Shown here: positions 1 to 7,429 of the stretch, piece by piece
Layout: each line of letters starts with the position of its first letter
Position numbering within the stretch: the first letter of the stretch is position 1
From: an uncultured Pirellulaceae bacterium
Lineage (GTDB): Bacteria; Planctomycetota; Planctomycetia; Pirellulales; Pirellulaceae
Length of the DNA: 17,354 nucleotides
Direction of reading: 5' to 3'
Assembly (NCBI GenBank): GCA_934255105.1
Contig: CAKQNH010000016.1
Coordinates: forward strand, 1-17,354
Notes under the pieces: model-generated
Databases searched by the model: none
The model's input: only the letters and a program-made list of their open reading frames with translations
What the model was told of the DNA's origin: nothing
Position numbers and translations under genes: made by a program

Positions 1-79
1 CGCTTGGCGCACGAGCTTCGCATTTGAGGAGCTGACTGCCCACCGGGCAGGACGGATTCGCATACAAGGGTACAGACAA

Positions 80-904
80 GTGACATACTGGCGCTACTGG
101 CAATTGAATGCCCCTCCCTTCAGCGGATCTGCTTTTTTTCGCGGGGCCACGATCGACGAAGCGCTGGCTCGCATCGAGTTCTTGGTCAGCAATCGCAGAA
201 CTGTCGGCGCGCTGGTGGGAGTTGCCGGGGTTGGCAAGTCGCGATTGCTGCGATACTGCGCCGCCCATCCGCCAATTGGGACCGACGTGCCTGGATTGCA
301 GATTCTGCGAGCTTCCATGCTGGGGCTGGCTCCTGGCGAGCTGTTGGCTGATCTAGCCGGTCGTTTATCGGGGCAATGTTTATTTGGGCAGCGTCTATCT
401 GGGTACGGGCGTGCGCACGATACTCCGACGGCCTGGGCGTTGATCCGCGATTACTTTCAAGCTGCCAGCCGCGAAGGGACGCAGACCGTGCTGCTGGTCG
501 ATGACAGCGAAAGCGCCACAGCGGCGGCGGAGGCCGATCTGTCGCGACTGCTGGCGATGGAGTTCCCTCTGACCGTCATCTTTGCCGTCGAGACTCAAAT
601 GGCCAGCGCCGTCAGTCGCTCGATCGTCGAGCGTTGCGACCTGCAGATTGAATTGCCCGCCTGGGATATTATGCAGTCGGCCGAGTTCTTGGCTTGGATG
701 AGCATCAGCCTGGGGCGCAACACGCCGGTGTTCACCGATACGGCAGTGGAGCGAATCCAGGATATGAGCCGCGGGATCGCGCGGCGGATCGTGCAAATCA
801 CCGACTTGGCTCTCGTCGCAGGGGCGGTGTCACAGGCCGATTGCATCGACGCCGACTGCATCGAGCAGGTGGCTATCGAGCTGCCCAAATCGACTGCGGC
901 CTAG
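80..904 (+). CDS. ExeA/GspA-like AAA ATPase (274 aa)
   Basis: Small P-loop ATPase of the ExeA/GspA-like AAA family, whose members often accompany type II secretion or cell-envelope genes. The N-terminus (YWRYWQLNAPPF, residues 3-14) matches the family's usual 'Y..xWxLxxxPF' opening. It supports the GTG start at 80, which has AAGGG 9 bp upstream. Walker A is GVAGVGKS at residues 47-54. The Walker B strand TVLLVDD ends at D141-D142, so the usual catalytic Glu after the Walker Asp is an Asp here. A C-terminal helical lid follows (about 205-270). There is no membrane segment and no peptidoglycan-binding domain, so this is the minimal cytosolic form. The frame stays open to the left window edge, so a longer protein cannot be fully excluded. 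The gene before it is outside the window, so the partner system is unknown. The family call is firm and the role is not. Confidence 0.85.
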   Translation: MTYWRYWQLNAPPFSGSAFFRGATIDEALARIEFLVSNRRTVGALVGVAGVGKSRLLRYCAAHPPIGTDVPGLQILRASMLGLAPGELLADLAGRLSGQCLFGQRLSGYGRAHDTPTAWALIRDYFQAASREGTQTVLLVDDSESATAAAEADLSRLLAMEFPLTVIFAVETQMASAVSRSIVERCDLQIELPAWDIMQSAEFLAWMSISLGRNTPVFTDTAVERIQDMSRGIARRIVQITDLALVAGAVSQADCIDADCIEQVAIELPKSTAA

Positions 905-960
905 CCACAATATTTTGAGCAATTGAACGGTATGGCAGCTAAATCTAACGCCATTCTGCG

Positions 961-1410
961 CTAATCCTGGCGAGTGAAGTTGGCAATCTGACGCTCTCTG
1001 GTCTGCTGCAGCTCGCGCAGACGCTTGACTAAATCCAGCACCGATGCCGCCGCGCTCGACCCCTCTAGACGGGAAAACAGCTCTTCCAGCAGGGGGCCCG
1101 AAGTCAGCGCACAAGTCAACGCGTCGTGAAACGAAGGATCGTCAACGCAGTGACAATCGCTCGCCAGGGACGCTTCCTCGCTGAGCATCGGCCCAGAACT
1201 CAAATAGGTTGAGCGCTGCGGATCAAGTTCTTTAAGTTCACCGCGCACGGCTTTTAGTGCATGATCTTCTAATGTGACCAGGTGCTCGAGCAGAATTTTA
1301 GCCAGGGCATCGCTGGCATCGCAGTGCAAGCGAGTGTAGGTGGCTAGGCGGCGCGCATGATAGTCCTCGAGGATTTGCACAACTTCGTAGACAGTTTGTG
1401 GATTTTTCAT
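961..1410 (-). CDS. hypothetical helical protein (149 aa)
   Basis: I do not recognise a family. The predicted product is almost entirely helical: helices at about 3-28, 32-62, 93-116 and 120-147, split by a loop at 64-92. That would fit a small four-helix bundle. Potential metal ligands cluster in the first two helices (E15, H18, H29, E42, H43, E48, H50), and the loop contains a D-C-H-C motif at 85-88. No canonical ferritin ExxH pair or hemerythrin motif can be placed, so a ferritin-like or metal-binding role is only a suggestion. The ATG at 1408-1410 is preceded by a weak GCAGG. The gene lies 209 bp downstream of the NRAMP-like gene on the same strand and converges on the AAA ATPase gene, with 56 bp between them. 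Codon use resembles its neighbours and the frame is clean, so I believe it is a real gene. Confidence 0.65.
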   Translation of the reverse strand: MKNPQTVYEVVQILEDYHARRLATYTRLHCDASDALAKILLEHLVTLEDHALKAVRGELKELDPQRSTYLSSGPMLSEEASLASDCHCVDDPSFHDALTCALTSGPLLEELFSRLEGSSAAASVLDLVKRLRELQQTRERQIANFTRQD

Positions 1411-1496
1411 TTGGTTTGCCTGCGGCGGTCTTTGAATGCCTTTGAATGCGCTGCTGAAACAGTTCCGCCGCCCATCCTACACAGGCAGGTGTACGT

Positions 1497-1519
1497 CGCA
1501 AGCCCCGTCGAGGCTTGCG
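1497..1519. repeat. 8-bp stem hairpin in 1411-1619 spacer
   Basis: CGCAAGCC (1497-1504) and GGCTTGCG (1512-1519) form a perfect stem around a 7-nt loop. It sits downstream of the NRAMP-like gene as read on the minus strand, so it could end that transcript, but no T-tract follows on either strand. It may equally be a solitary palindromic repeat. Nothing else in this 209-bp spacer looks functional. Confidence 0.4.
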
Positions 1520-1619
1520 GGCATGTGGCGTGAAGCTAAATTGGTTCCATGCGGCAAAATCGCTACTATACTCAGGGTCCACTTCAGGCCCAGGCATTGG
1601 CCGAATTGGCCCATCTCGA

Positions 1620-2888
1620 TTACTGGGTAGAGCTTTGGCGGTAGCTGTCGACTGTTTTGGGCAGATCGACAAAGGCGGTTTTGCCGGCCATGGCTAACAT
1701 CAGTATGAAACCGATCAAACCTGCAGCAATCGTCCACGGGCGGTTGGCATATTTGCCCATCACGGCCCGCGAGCTGGTCAGCCATAATAATACGCCCGCG
1801 ACCAAGGGGGCGGCTACGACGGTAACGGCCTGGGCCGCGATGATCGTGGGCGTGCGATCAAAATCGAATTGTTGCACCGCGATGCCAACTAGCATGCCGA
1901 TGACCAATGCAACCGTGGTCAATACGCGTGGGCCAAGGTCGCTGGGCTTGCTTCCCCAGCCGATTGCGTCGGCGGCCATGAAGCCACCCACCATGGAGTT
2001 GATCAGAAAGGACGAGTAGGCGGCGGAGAACAGTCCAAAACAGAAAATAAATTTCGACGTCGGGCCGAAAGTAACTTCCAGCGACTGGGCGACTTCGACT
2101 GGATTGTTCAATCTGACAGGTTCCCCAGTATACAACCCAGCGGCAGCCGTCGACATCAGCATCACGGTAATCAAGAACATGACGAACGCTCCGACGCGGG
2201 CATCGATCATGCCATGCCTCAGATCCTCTACCTTCCATCCCTTCTGTCGCACCAAATAGGCTTGATAGAACGCCCCGGCGATGACCAGGGTCGTTCCGAT
2301 CAATCCCAACAACGGGAGCATATCCGTCGAACGTCCCACCGACGGAATAAAGCCGGCCGCCATCGCACCCAAATCGGGTTTGAGCAGCACGAGATTAATA
2401 GCGAAGCTGACCAGCATCAGGCCGACGAAGACCATCATCACGCGTTCGAGCATGACGTACAGATTGCTAAAGACGTATAAGAAGCTGATCGCCAATGCGT
2501 TAAAGACAATCAGCAGCCCGGTCACTACCCACTTTGACTCTACAAAGACTTCGAAGGCGGAAGCCACCCCGACATTATTGCCGGCCTGATAAGCGGAAGA
2601 TATGAAGAAGACGCTTAACCCCAGCAACCATGCCAGTGGCCAGCCGGCATGGCGGCGAATAATTGTGCCTGGCGAAGCGTCGGCCACCGCACCCAGCTTG
2701 GCACCCAAGGACATGAAGAGCAACATGAAGGCGACCGACACGGCCACCACCCACAGCATCGCGTAGCGCTCGTTGGCTCCTACCGTCGAACTGGTCATGA
2801 TGCTCCCCGGACCGATGACTACGCAGGCGGTAATCAAGCTGGGACCGATGCGTTGATACCAACGCACGGCGGGAGGGCTGTTATTCAT
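1620..2888 (-). CDS. NRAMP-family transporter homologue, divergent (422 aa)
   Basis: Polytopic inner-membrane protein with about 11 hydrophobic segments and the NRAMP (MntH/SLC11) layout. The first segment, RIGPSLITACVVIGPGSI, aligns with the NRAMP segment that carries the metal-binding DPGN signature. Here that position reads G26-P27-G28-S29, so the ligand Asp and Asn are gone. The second signature (MPHN before LYLH in segment 6) aligns with A206-F207-Y208-Q209 before AYLV, so the metal-coordinating Met and the His are also lost. Family knowledge: Met-to-Ala at this site is typical of NRAMP-related magnesium transporters, which still usually keep the Asp. A transporter of this fold is clear. 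Mn/Fe transport is doubtful and the substrate is unknown. The ATG start at 2888 has GGAG 9 bp upstream on its strand. The gene is transcribed divergently from the giant coiled-coil gene. Confidence 0.8.
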   Translation of the reverse strand: MNNSPPAVRWYQRIGPSLITACVVIGPGSIMTSSTVGANERYAMLWVVAVSVAFMLLFMSLGAKLGAVADASPGTIIRRHAGWPLAWLLGLSVFFISSAYQAGNNVGVASAFEVFVESKWVVTGLLIVFNALAISFLYVFSNLYVMLERVMMVFVGLMLVSFAINLVLLKPDLGAMAAGFIPSVGRSTDMLPLLGLIGTTLVIAGAFYQAYLVRQKGWKVEDLRHGMIDARVGAFVMFLITVMLMSTAAAGLYTGEPVRLNNPVEVAQSLEVTFGPTSKFIFCFGLFSAAYSSFLINSMVGGFMAADAIGWGSKPSDLGPRVLTTVALVIGMLVGIAVQQFDFDRTPTIIAAQAVTVVAAPLVAGVLLWLTSSRAVMGKYANRPWTIAAGLIGFILMLAMAGKTAFVDLPKTVDSYRQSSTQ

Positions 2889-2955
2889 CTACAATGGCTC
2901 CGTGAAAACGAACAGTGGGCGGAATGTAACTGTGGTAGGAAAGGCTGCGCGGCTG

Positions 2956-2994
2956 GCATCGATCGAGGGACTACTGCATCGATCGAAGGATTAC
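2956..2994. repeat. tandem 20-bp repeat, two copies
   Basis: GCATCGATCGAGGGACTAC (2956-2974) is repeated as GCATCGATCGAAGGATTAC (2976-2994), with two transitions and a 20-bp period. It lies in the divergent spacer between the NRAMP-like gene and the giant coiled-coil gene. The 20-bp spacing is about two helical turns, so it could be a paired binding site, but a chance or decayed repeat is equally possible. Confidence 0.5.
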
Positions 2995-3000
2995 CGCCGC

Positions 3001-3060
3001 AGCCGAAGTCGCCAGACTTTGAGTTTCACTTGGATCACCCAAAGTCTGGCGACTTCGGCT
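3001..3060. repeat. REP-like palindrome, 21-bp perfect arms
   Basis: The left arm 3001-3021 (begins AGCCGAAGTCGCC) and the right arm 3040-3060 (ends GGCGACTTCGGCT) are exact reverse complements, separated by an 18-nt loop. It would make a very stable stem-loop on either strand. It lies about 120 bp before the start of the giant coiled-coil gene and 112 bp upstream of the divergent NRAMP-like start. No T-run follows. It resembles the dispersed intergenic palindromes of planctomycete genomes, but that comparison is from memory and was not searched. Confidence 0.8.
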
Positions 3061-3178
3061 ACCTATGATCGGTGACATTAATTTTTGTCCCAATGCAAGC
3101 TGATCACGATAAAACTGTTCGCTAGAATATACTCTCGCGACAACTCTATCCCCAACAGCTCTAATAAAATTTGCCCTT

Positions 3179-6100
3179 ATGCACAAATTTTCAACTCGGT
3201 GCGGCCACGGTCGCGGTGCCATTCTGTGGGTCGTGAGCTGTTGCCTACTCTATCCTAGCGTTGCTCATGCACAACCGGCAGCTAGCTCACAGCAGGCGGG
3301 CGGCGTGAGCATTATTCAACACGTGCAGGATGTGATTGCCAACTGGGCACCCAATCGGCACGTATTTGTCAAAGGGAACATTGGTGTCGGTCGCAGCCAG
3401 CTCGACGAACTCCAAGAGTGGATTGCCAAGAATGCGCCTCACTGGACTGTGGTGCTGATGGAATCCGCCGCTGGGGAACGCTTCAGAGCGGCCGATGGAC
3501 GCGATTATCAAGGGTTGGACGCGGTCGAACACGCATTGGGCAATGGCTTGAGCAATCGCACCGGCTTTGGCAATCTGGAGAATGCCCAAACCGGTGAGAG
3601 CGACGGCGCGATTTTTGTTTTGTTTCTACGAGAAAGAAAATTCAGCTACTTCGGGTCCGATGCGCAGGACCGTCGCGGCTTGGGCGAATCGGCCTGGATG
3701 GGGCGTTTGGACCAGCCCGCTTTTCGAGCCATGCGCGGCGGTGGGCGGATCATCGACGCAGCCAAAGACACGATCAAGTCTATCAATGCGCAGCTCGAGC
3801 AGGCCATCCGCTCGGAAGCCGAATCAGCGTCGCGCGCCGAGCGTGAGCGCGAGCGGGCCGTCGAGGAAGTGCGTCGGCGATTGACGGCCATCGGCGAGCG
3901 CGTCGAGCAAGTGCAATTGAACGCGGCCAATCTTCGTCAAACCAATCCCACCGCGACTGGCGCACTTGCCGCTCCGCCGCTGGCTGCTTGGCGCACCGAG
4001 CTGGACGCCATCGCCGCGGAGCTTACTCCCGCCACGGCCCGCGACATGAGCCAGCGTTTAACGCGGCTGAGCGACGCGGTCGAGCGGCATCTCAACGGCT
4101 ACGCCTCAGTGCATGGACTCGACCAGCGGCAACAATCGCTGGAGAGCAAGCTGGCGGTGCTGGAACAATCGCCCGGCGGCGTGGCGGCAGCCAATGTCGA
4201 CACGATTCGCAAGCTAATCAGCCAGGTCAAACGCAGTGCGCAGCAGGGAGAGTTGGGCATCGATGAAGCGTTGGCTGAAATCGATAATGAAGTGCAAGCC
4301 GGACAAACTGCGTTGGCTCAGGAAGCGGCCGCAATTCGTCAATCCGAACTGCGTCGCATGTGGATTCGCGGCACCGTGTTTTTCATGTTGGGACTGCTGG
4401 CGCTGGTCGCGGCTGGCGCATTGGCATTTCTCAATCGGCGCAGACGCCCCGCGATGCTCAAGGCTCAAGCTGAATTGGCCGAGCGCCAGCGCTCGGTGGC
4501 CGAGCAAACCGATGGTATCGATAGGCTCTTCGTGCGCAACGAAGATATTCTGGGTAACCGTGAAAAACTGAAGAAACGCGGCTACGAAGGGCGGACCCAA
4601 CAGTTGAGCAATCAAGCTCTCGATTATGTCGACGATTTGTTTATCATGTCCAAGGAGGTCCGCCGCGTGCTCGGTGAAGCCCGCGAGCTGGTGTATCCCA
4701 GCAGCACGACGGCGCGTCTGGCCAATCAATTCAGTCCTTCGCGTTATCAGCAAGCGGTCAATTTAGTCAATGGTAAACCGTTGCAATTCAGTCGCGTCGG
4801 TGGTCTGCCATCGGTGCTGCGCGATCAAATCCCACTAGACAAAAACGGCTCGCTCCCCGAACAGATTTCGATGACTTTTGAAGATGTCTTCCAGGCCTTC
4901 AAAAAACGCGGACAGGATGCTACGCAAGCTCTGGATACCATCGAAAACTGCTTAGCGAATGTTAACGACGAACTGAGCGCATTGCAAATTGAGCTGGAGC
5001 AGATGACTGTTCGCGAGAAGGAGCTGACGCAGGCCGCAGCCGACGATCACTATTTTTATCTACCGAATTTCTTTGAGCAATTTATCCCGCGAGTGCAAGA
5101 AGATTTGGCAACCGCCGACCAACTTTCGGCCTTTAATGCGGTGGAAGCCATGCAGGGAGCGATCCCCGAGGCGCGGCGACAACTGGAACAGGCCGGCGCG
5201 CTAGTGACGCAGATTAGACAAGCACGGGAGCAGCTCTTCCCAGAGCTCACCGCTGCGGCCGAGAAGCTGGCACAGTGGAATTATACGTCGACCTGGATCG
5301 ATGATGTCTTGCGCGAATTCACGGGCCTAGCCAACACTTGGCTGCAGCAAGCCACCGAGCGATCGATTGCGCCTGAGCTTGCAGAATTAGAAGATCGATT
5401 TTCTGGTTTGCGCGGCAAGGCACAAAAATGTGTCGAGCTGGCTCAGCGAATCGAAGAACAACTGGCTCCTGAATTGCAAACGCTGCAGACGCGCATCGAA
5501 GATGGGCGCAAGGCACTGGCGAGCCAACTGGGCACATCGATCGATCGAGTTCTCAACGAACCCAAACGGGATCCCGACGATCGGCTGGCCACCGCCTTGG
5601 AGCAGTTAGCCGCCGCTCGCAGCACGCTCAATTTAGGGCGTACCGAAGTAGTTGAATCCGCTTTGGAAGCGATGCAGACCATGGCTTCGCGCGCGGAAGA
5701 TTTGGTGCAAGCCTCGCAGGCCGCGGCTGAAAACTACGGCGAGTACCGCCAGTTGGTGCAAAGGGAACTGGAGCGCTTAACGCAGCGCTTGCCTGAGGTG
5801 CAGCGAGAATTGGCAGCGGTGGAGGAGCGCTACGAAGCGTCCACTTTGCTCATGCCGCCAGCGACGCAAGATCAACTAGCCAATAAGGCCGAAAGGCTCT
5901 CTGCACAGGCCGAGTTGCAAGCGGCGCAGGAGCCTCGTTCGCGCGTCGAGCAGCTCTTGCAGCGCGCGCAGCAGGCTCGGGATGATGCGCTAGTTTTGCA
6001 AGCCGCCGATGATCTACATGAAGCGGCCGCTATCACCGAGCAATCGCATTTGAAGCTCGACCACATCCATGAGCTAGTGCAAGCCATCGCTGCCAAGTCG

Positions 6101-7093
6101 CAAGACAACACCGCTTTGCTCGGACGCTTGAACGACCAGTGGACCAGCCTGCGCAATCTCAGCAGCGATCCACTGATCATGCCCCGCACGTTAGCTGCCA
6201 TCGAGTCGCTGGGAACCGTGCTCAGCGGCTGGAAAAACGCTCTGGCGTCAGACCGACTCAGTCGCAATCCGTTTGTGGTCGGCGAGAGCCTAGCCGAGCT
6301 GGGGAAAAGACTGGGGCAGTTGGAAGGACAGGCTGGTGCGGATCGTCAGGCGCACGCTGAAGCGGCCCGAGCGGTCACGGGGGCGGAGCGGCAATTGCGG
6401 GCGGCGGAAGAGTTGGTTCAGCAATCGCAGACCGATGGCGTCCCCGATAGCCGAGCGATCGTACAAGCCAATGCGAGAGTGGGTGAACTGGCGCGTGCCC
6501 TTGCGGGAGTGCAACGCGATTTGAAAGCTACGCACGGTGAATGGAAGACAGTCGACGACAGCGCCTCAAAGATTCAGATTGAACTGCGCACGGCCTGTGA
6601 TCTACTGGGTGGCGAATTGCAAAATGCCAGCCAGGCCTTGTCGAATTTCCAAGTCGCCTCCCAGGCGGTCTTTCAAGCGGAGCAGTGGTCGGGAGACTAC
6701 GGAATTCAGGTGCTCGGATCGCCCGGCGTACGAGAGTTAGAGCGTGCTCGGCAGGGGCTGCAGCAGGGGAATTACAGCATCGTGTTGGAACTGGCTCAAG
6801 CGGCCGCCGTAGCGGCTCAGGCAGCCGTATCACAAGCCGAGCGGCAGGTAGCGCGCAAGCGCATCGCGGCCCAGCAGGCGGCGGAAGCAGAGCGACGCAG
6901 GCGAGCAGCCAGAAGCAGGCAACACAATTCGCCTTTTGGTGGTGGTGGATTTGGGGGAGGCGGTGGGTTCGGAGGGTTTGGCGGCGGCGGTGGACGATCT
7001 TCAGGCGGTTCGTTTGGCGGCGGAGGTTCCTCTAGGGGGGGCGGATCCTCGGGAGGCAGCAGCGGCTCCGGTTTCGGCCGCTCGGGATGGTAG
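3179..7093 (+). CDS. giant TPM-like / coiled-coil membrane-anchored protein with Gly-rich tail (1304 aa)
   Basis: Domains in order: a Sec signal peptide (1-31, cleavage likely after AHA31); a TPM-like alpha/beta domain at about 45-205 (strand TVVLMES 90-96; DGAIFVLFLRERKFSYFG 142-159, then helices); an extracytoplasmic coiled coil to about 392; one membrane segment at about 398-417 followed by an RRRR stop-transfer cluster; about 820 residues of heptad-rich helix, predicted cytoplasmic; and a Gly/Ser/Phe-rich tail from H1249 ending in GRSGW. The order signal, TPM domain, membrane helix and Gly-rich C-terminus is that of YgcG-type proteins, but those are normally about 250-300 residues. The intracellular coiled coil is the novel part. 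No ATPase or nuclease motif is visible. There is no Shine-Dalgarno before the ATG at 3179, yet the signal peptide supports that start. A structural or scaffolding envelope role is inference. The TPM assignment is by pattern only. Confidence 0.75.
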   Translation: MHKFSTRCGHGRGAILWVVSCCLLYPSVAHAQPAASSQQAGGVSIIQHVQDVIANWAPNRHVFVKGNIGVGRSQLDELQEWIAKNAPHWTVVLMESAAGERFRAADGRDYQGLDAVEHALGNGLSNRTGFGNLENAQTGESDGAIFVLFLRERKFSYFGSDAQDRRGLGESAWMGRLDQPAFRAMRGGGRIIDAAKDTIKSINAQLEQAIRSEAESASRAERERERAVEEVRRRLTAIGERVEQVQLNAANLRQTNPTATGALAAPPLAAWRTELDAIAAELTPATARDMSQRLTRLSDAVERHLNGYASVHGLDQRQQSLESKLAVLEQSPGGVAAANVDTIRKLISQVKRSAQQGELGIDEALAEIDNEVQAGQTALAQEAAAIRQSELRRMWIRGTVFFMLGLLALVAAGALAFLNRRRRPAMLKAQAELAERQRSVAEQTDGIDRLFVRNEDILGNREKLKKRGYEGRTQQLSNQALDYVDDLFIMSKEVRRVLGEARELVYPSSTTARLANQFSPSRYQQAVNLVNGKPLQFSRVGGLPSVLRDQIPLDKNGSLPEQISMTFEDVFQAFKKRGQDATQALDTIENCLANVNDELSALQIELEQMTVREKELTQAAADDHYFYLPNFFEQFIPRVQEDLATADQLSAFNAVEAMQGAIPEARRQLEQAGALVTQIRQAREQLFPELTAAAEKLAQWNYTSTWIDDVLREFTGLANTWLQQATERSIAPELAELEDRFSGLRGKAQKCVELAQRIEEQLAPELQTLQTRIEDGRKALASQLGTSIDRVLNEPKRDPDDRLATALEQLAAARSTLNLGRTEVVESALEAMQTMASRAEDLVQASQAAAENYGEYRQLVQRELERLTQRLPEVQRELAAVEERYEASTLLMPPATQDQLANKAERLSAQAELQAAQEPRSRVEQLLQRAQQARDDALVLQAADDLHEAAAITEQSHLKLDHIHELVQAIAAKSQDNTALLGRLNDQWTSLRNLSSDPLIMPRTLAAIESLGTVLSGWKNALASDRLSRNPFVVGESLAELGKRLGQLEGQAGADRQAHAEAARAVTGAERQLRAAEELVQQSQTDGVPDSRAIVQANARVGELARALAGVQRDLKATHGEWKTVDDSASKIQIELRTACDLLGGELQNASQALSNFQVASQAVFQAEQWSGDYGIQVLGSPGVRELERARQGLQQGNYSIVLELAQAAAVAAQAAVSQAERQVARKRIAAQQAAEAERRRRAARSRQHNSPFGGGGFGGGGGFGGFGGGGGRSSGGSFGGGGSSRGGGSSGGSSGSGFGRSGW

Positions 7094-7138
7094 TTGAACC
7101 CGGTGGGCGGTATTAGCCCAGCGGGCGATATATCTCTA

Positions 7139-7158
7139 CCGGTGGCGCGAGCCACCGG
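7139..7158. repeat. hairpin, 8-bp stem with GCGA tetraloop (copy 1)
   Basis: CCGGTGGC-GCGA-GCCACCGG lies 46 bp after the giant coiled-coil gene. The GNRA-type tetraloop would make a stable RNA hairpin at the 3' end of that transcript. There is no T-tract, so it is not a classical terminator. A second copy lies at 7201-7220. Confidence 0.7.
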
Positions 7159-7200
7159 AACAATGGAACCCAGTCAGAGAGCCCATCATCCAACTGGAAT

Positions 7201-7220
7201 CCGGTGGCTCACGCCACCGG
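7201..7220. repeat. hairpin, same 8-bp stem (copy 2, inverted)
   Basis: CCGGTGGC-TCAC-GCCACCGG. Its reverse complement differs from copy 1 at one loop base, and both copies carry an A directly after the shared CCGG when read in that orientation. It is therefore an inverted copy of the same element 62 bp away. Between the two copies nothing else is apparent. Confidence 0.7.
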
Positions 7221-7306
7221 CAAGGATGTGTTGCCCTCCGAGCTTGGAAGGCGAACGGCTCATTAGCGGCTAAATGCTTCGGGTCAAAAACCACACATCA
7301 CACATC

Positions 7307-7385
<79 letters not shown>

Positions 7386-7429
7386 ATCACAGGTCACTCC
7401 TGTCTTTTTTACTTTTAGGAAACACCACT

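Noticed and set aside
1..27. Possible tail of an upstream gene (reads RLAHELRI then TGA in frame 1)
   Set aside because: Only eight codons are visible, and another frame also ends nearby at about 35. Nothing identifies which, if either, is coding.
3100..3133. Sigma70 promoter for the giant gene (CTGATC, then TAGAAT or TATACT)
   Set aside because: The -35 match is only three of six at the best spacing, too weak to call.
4214..4753. Long minus-strand open frame inside the giant gene
   Set aside because: Antisense shadow of a clearly coding region. It has no family features or ribosome site, and its composition mirrors the coiled-coil codons.
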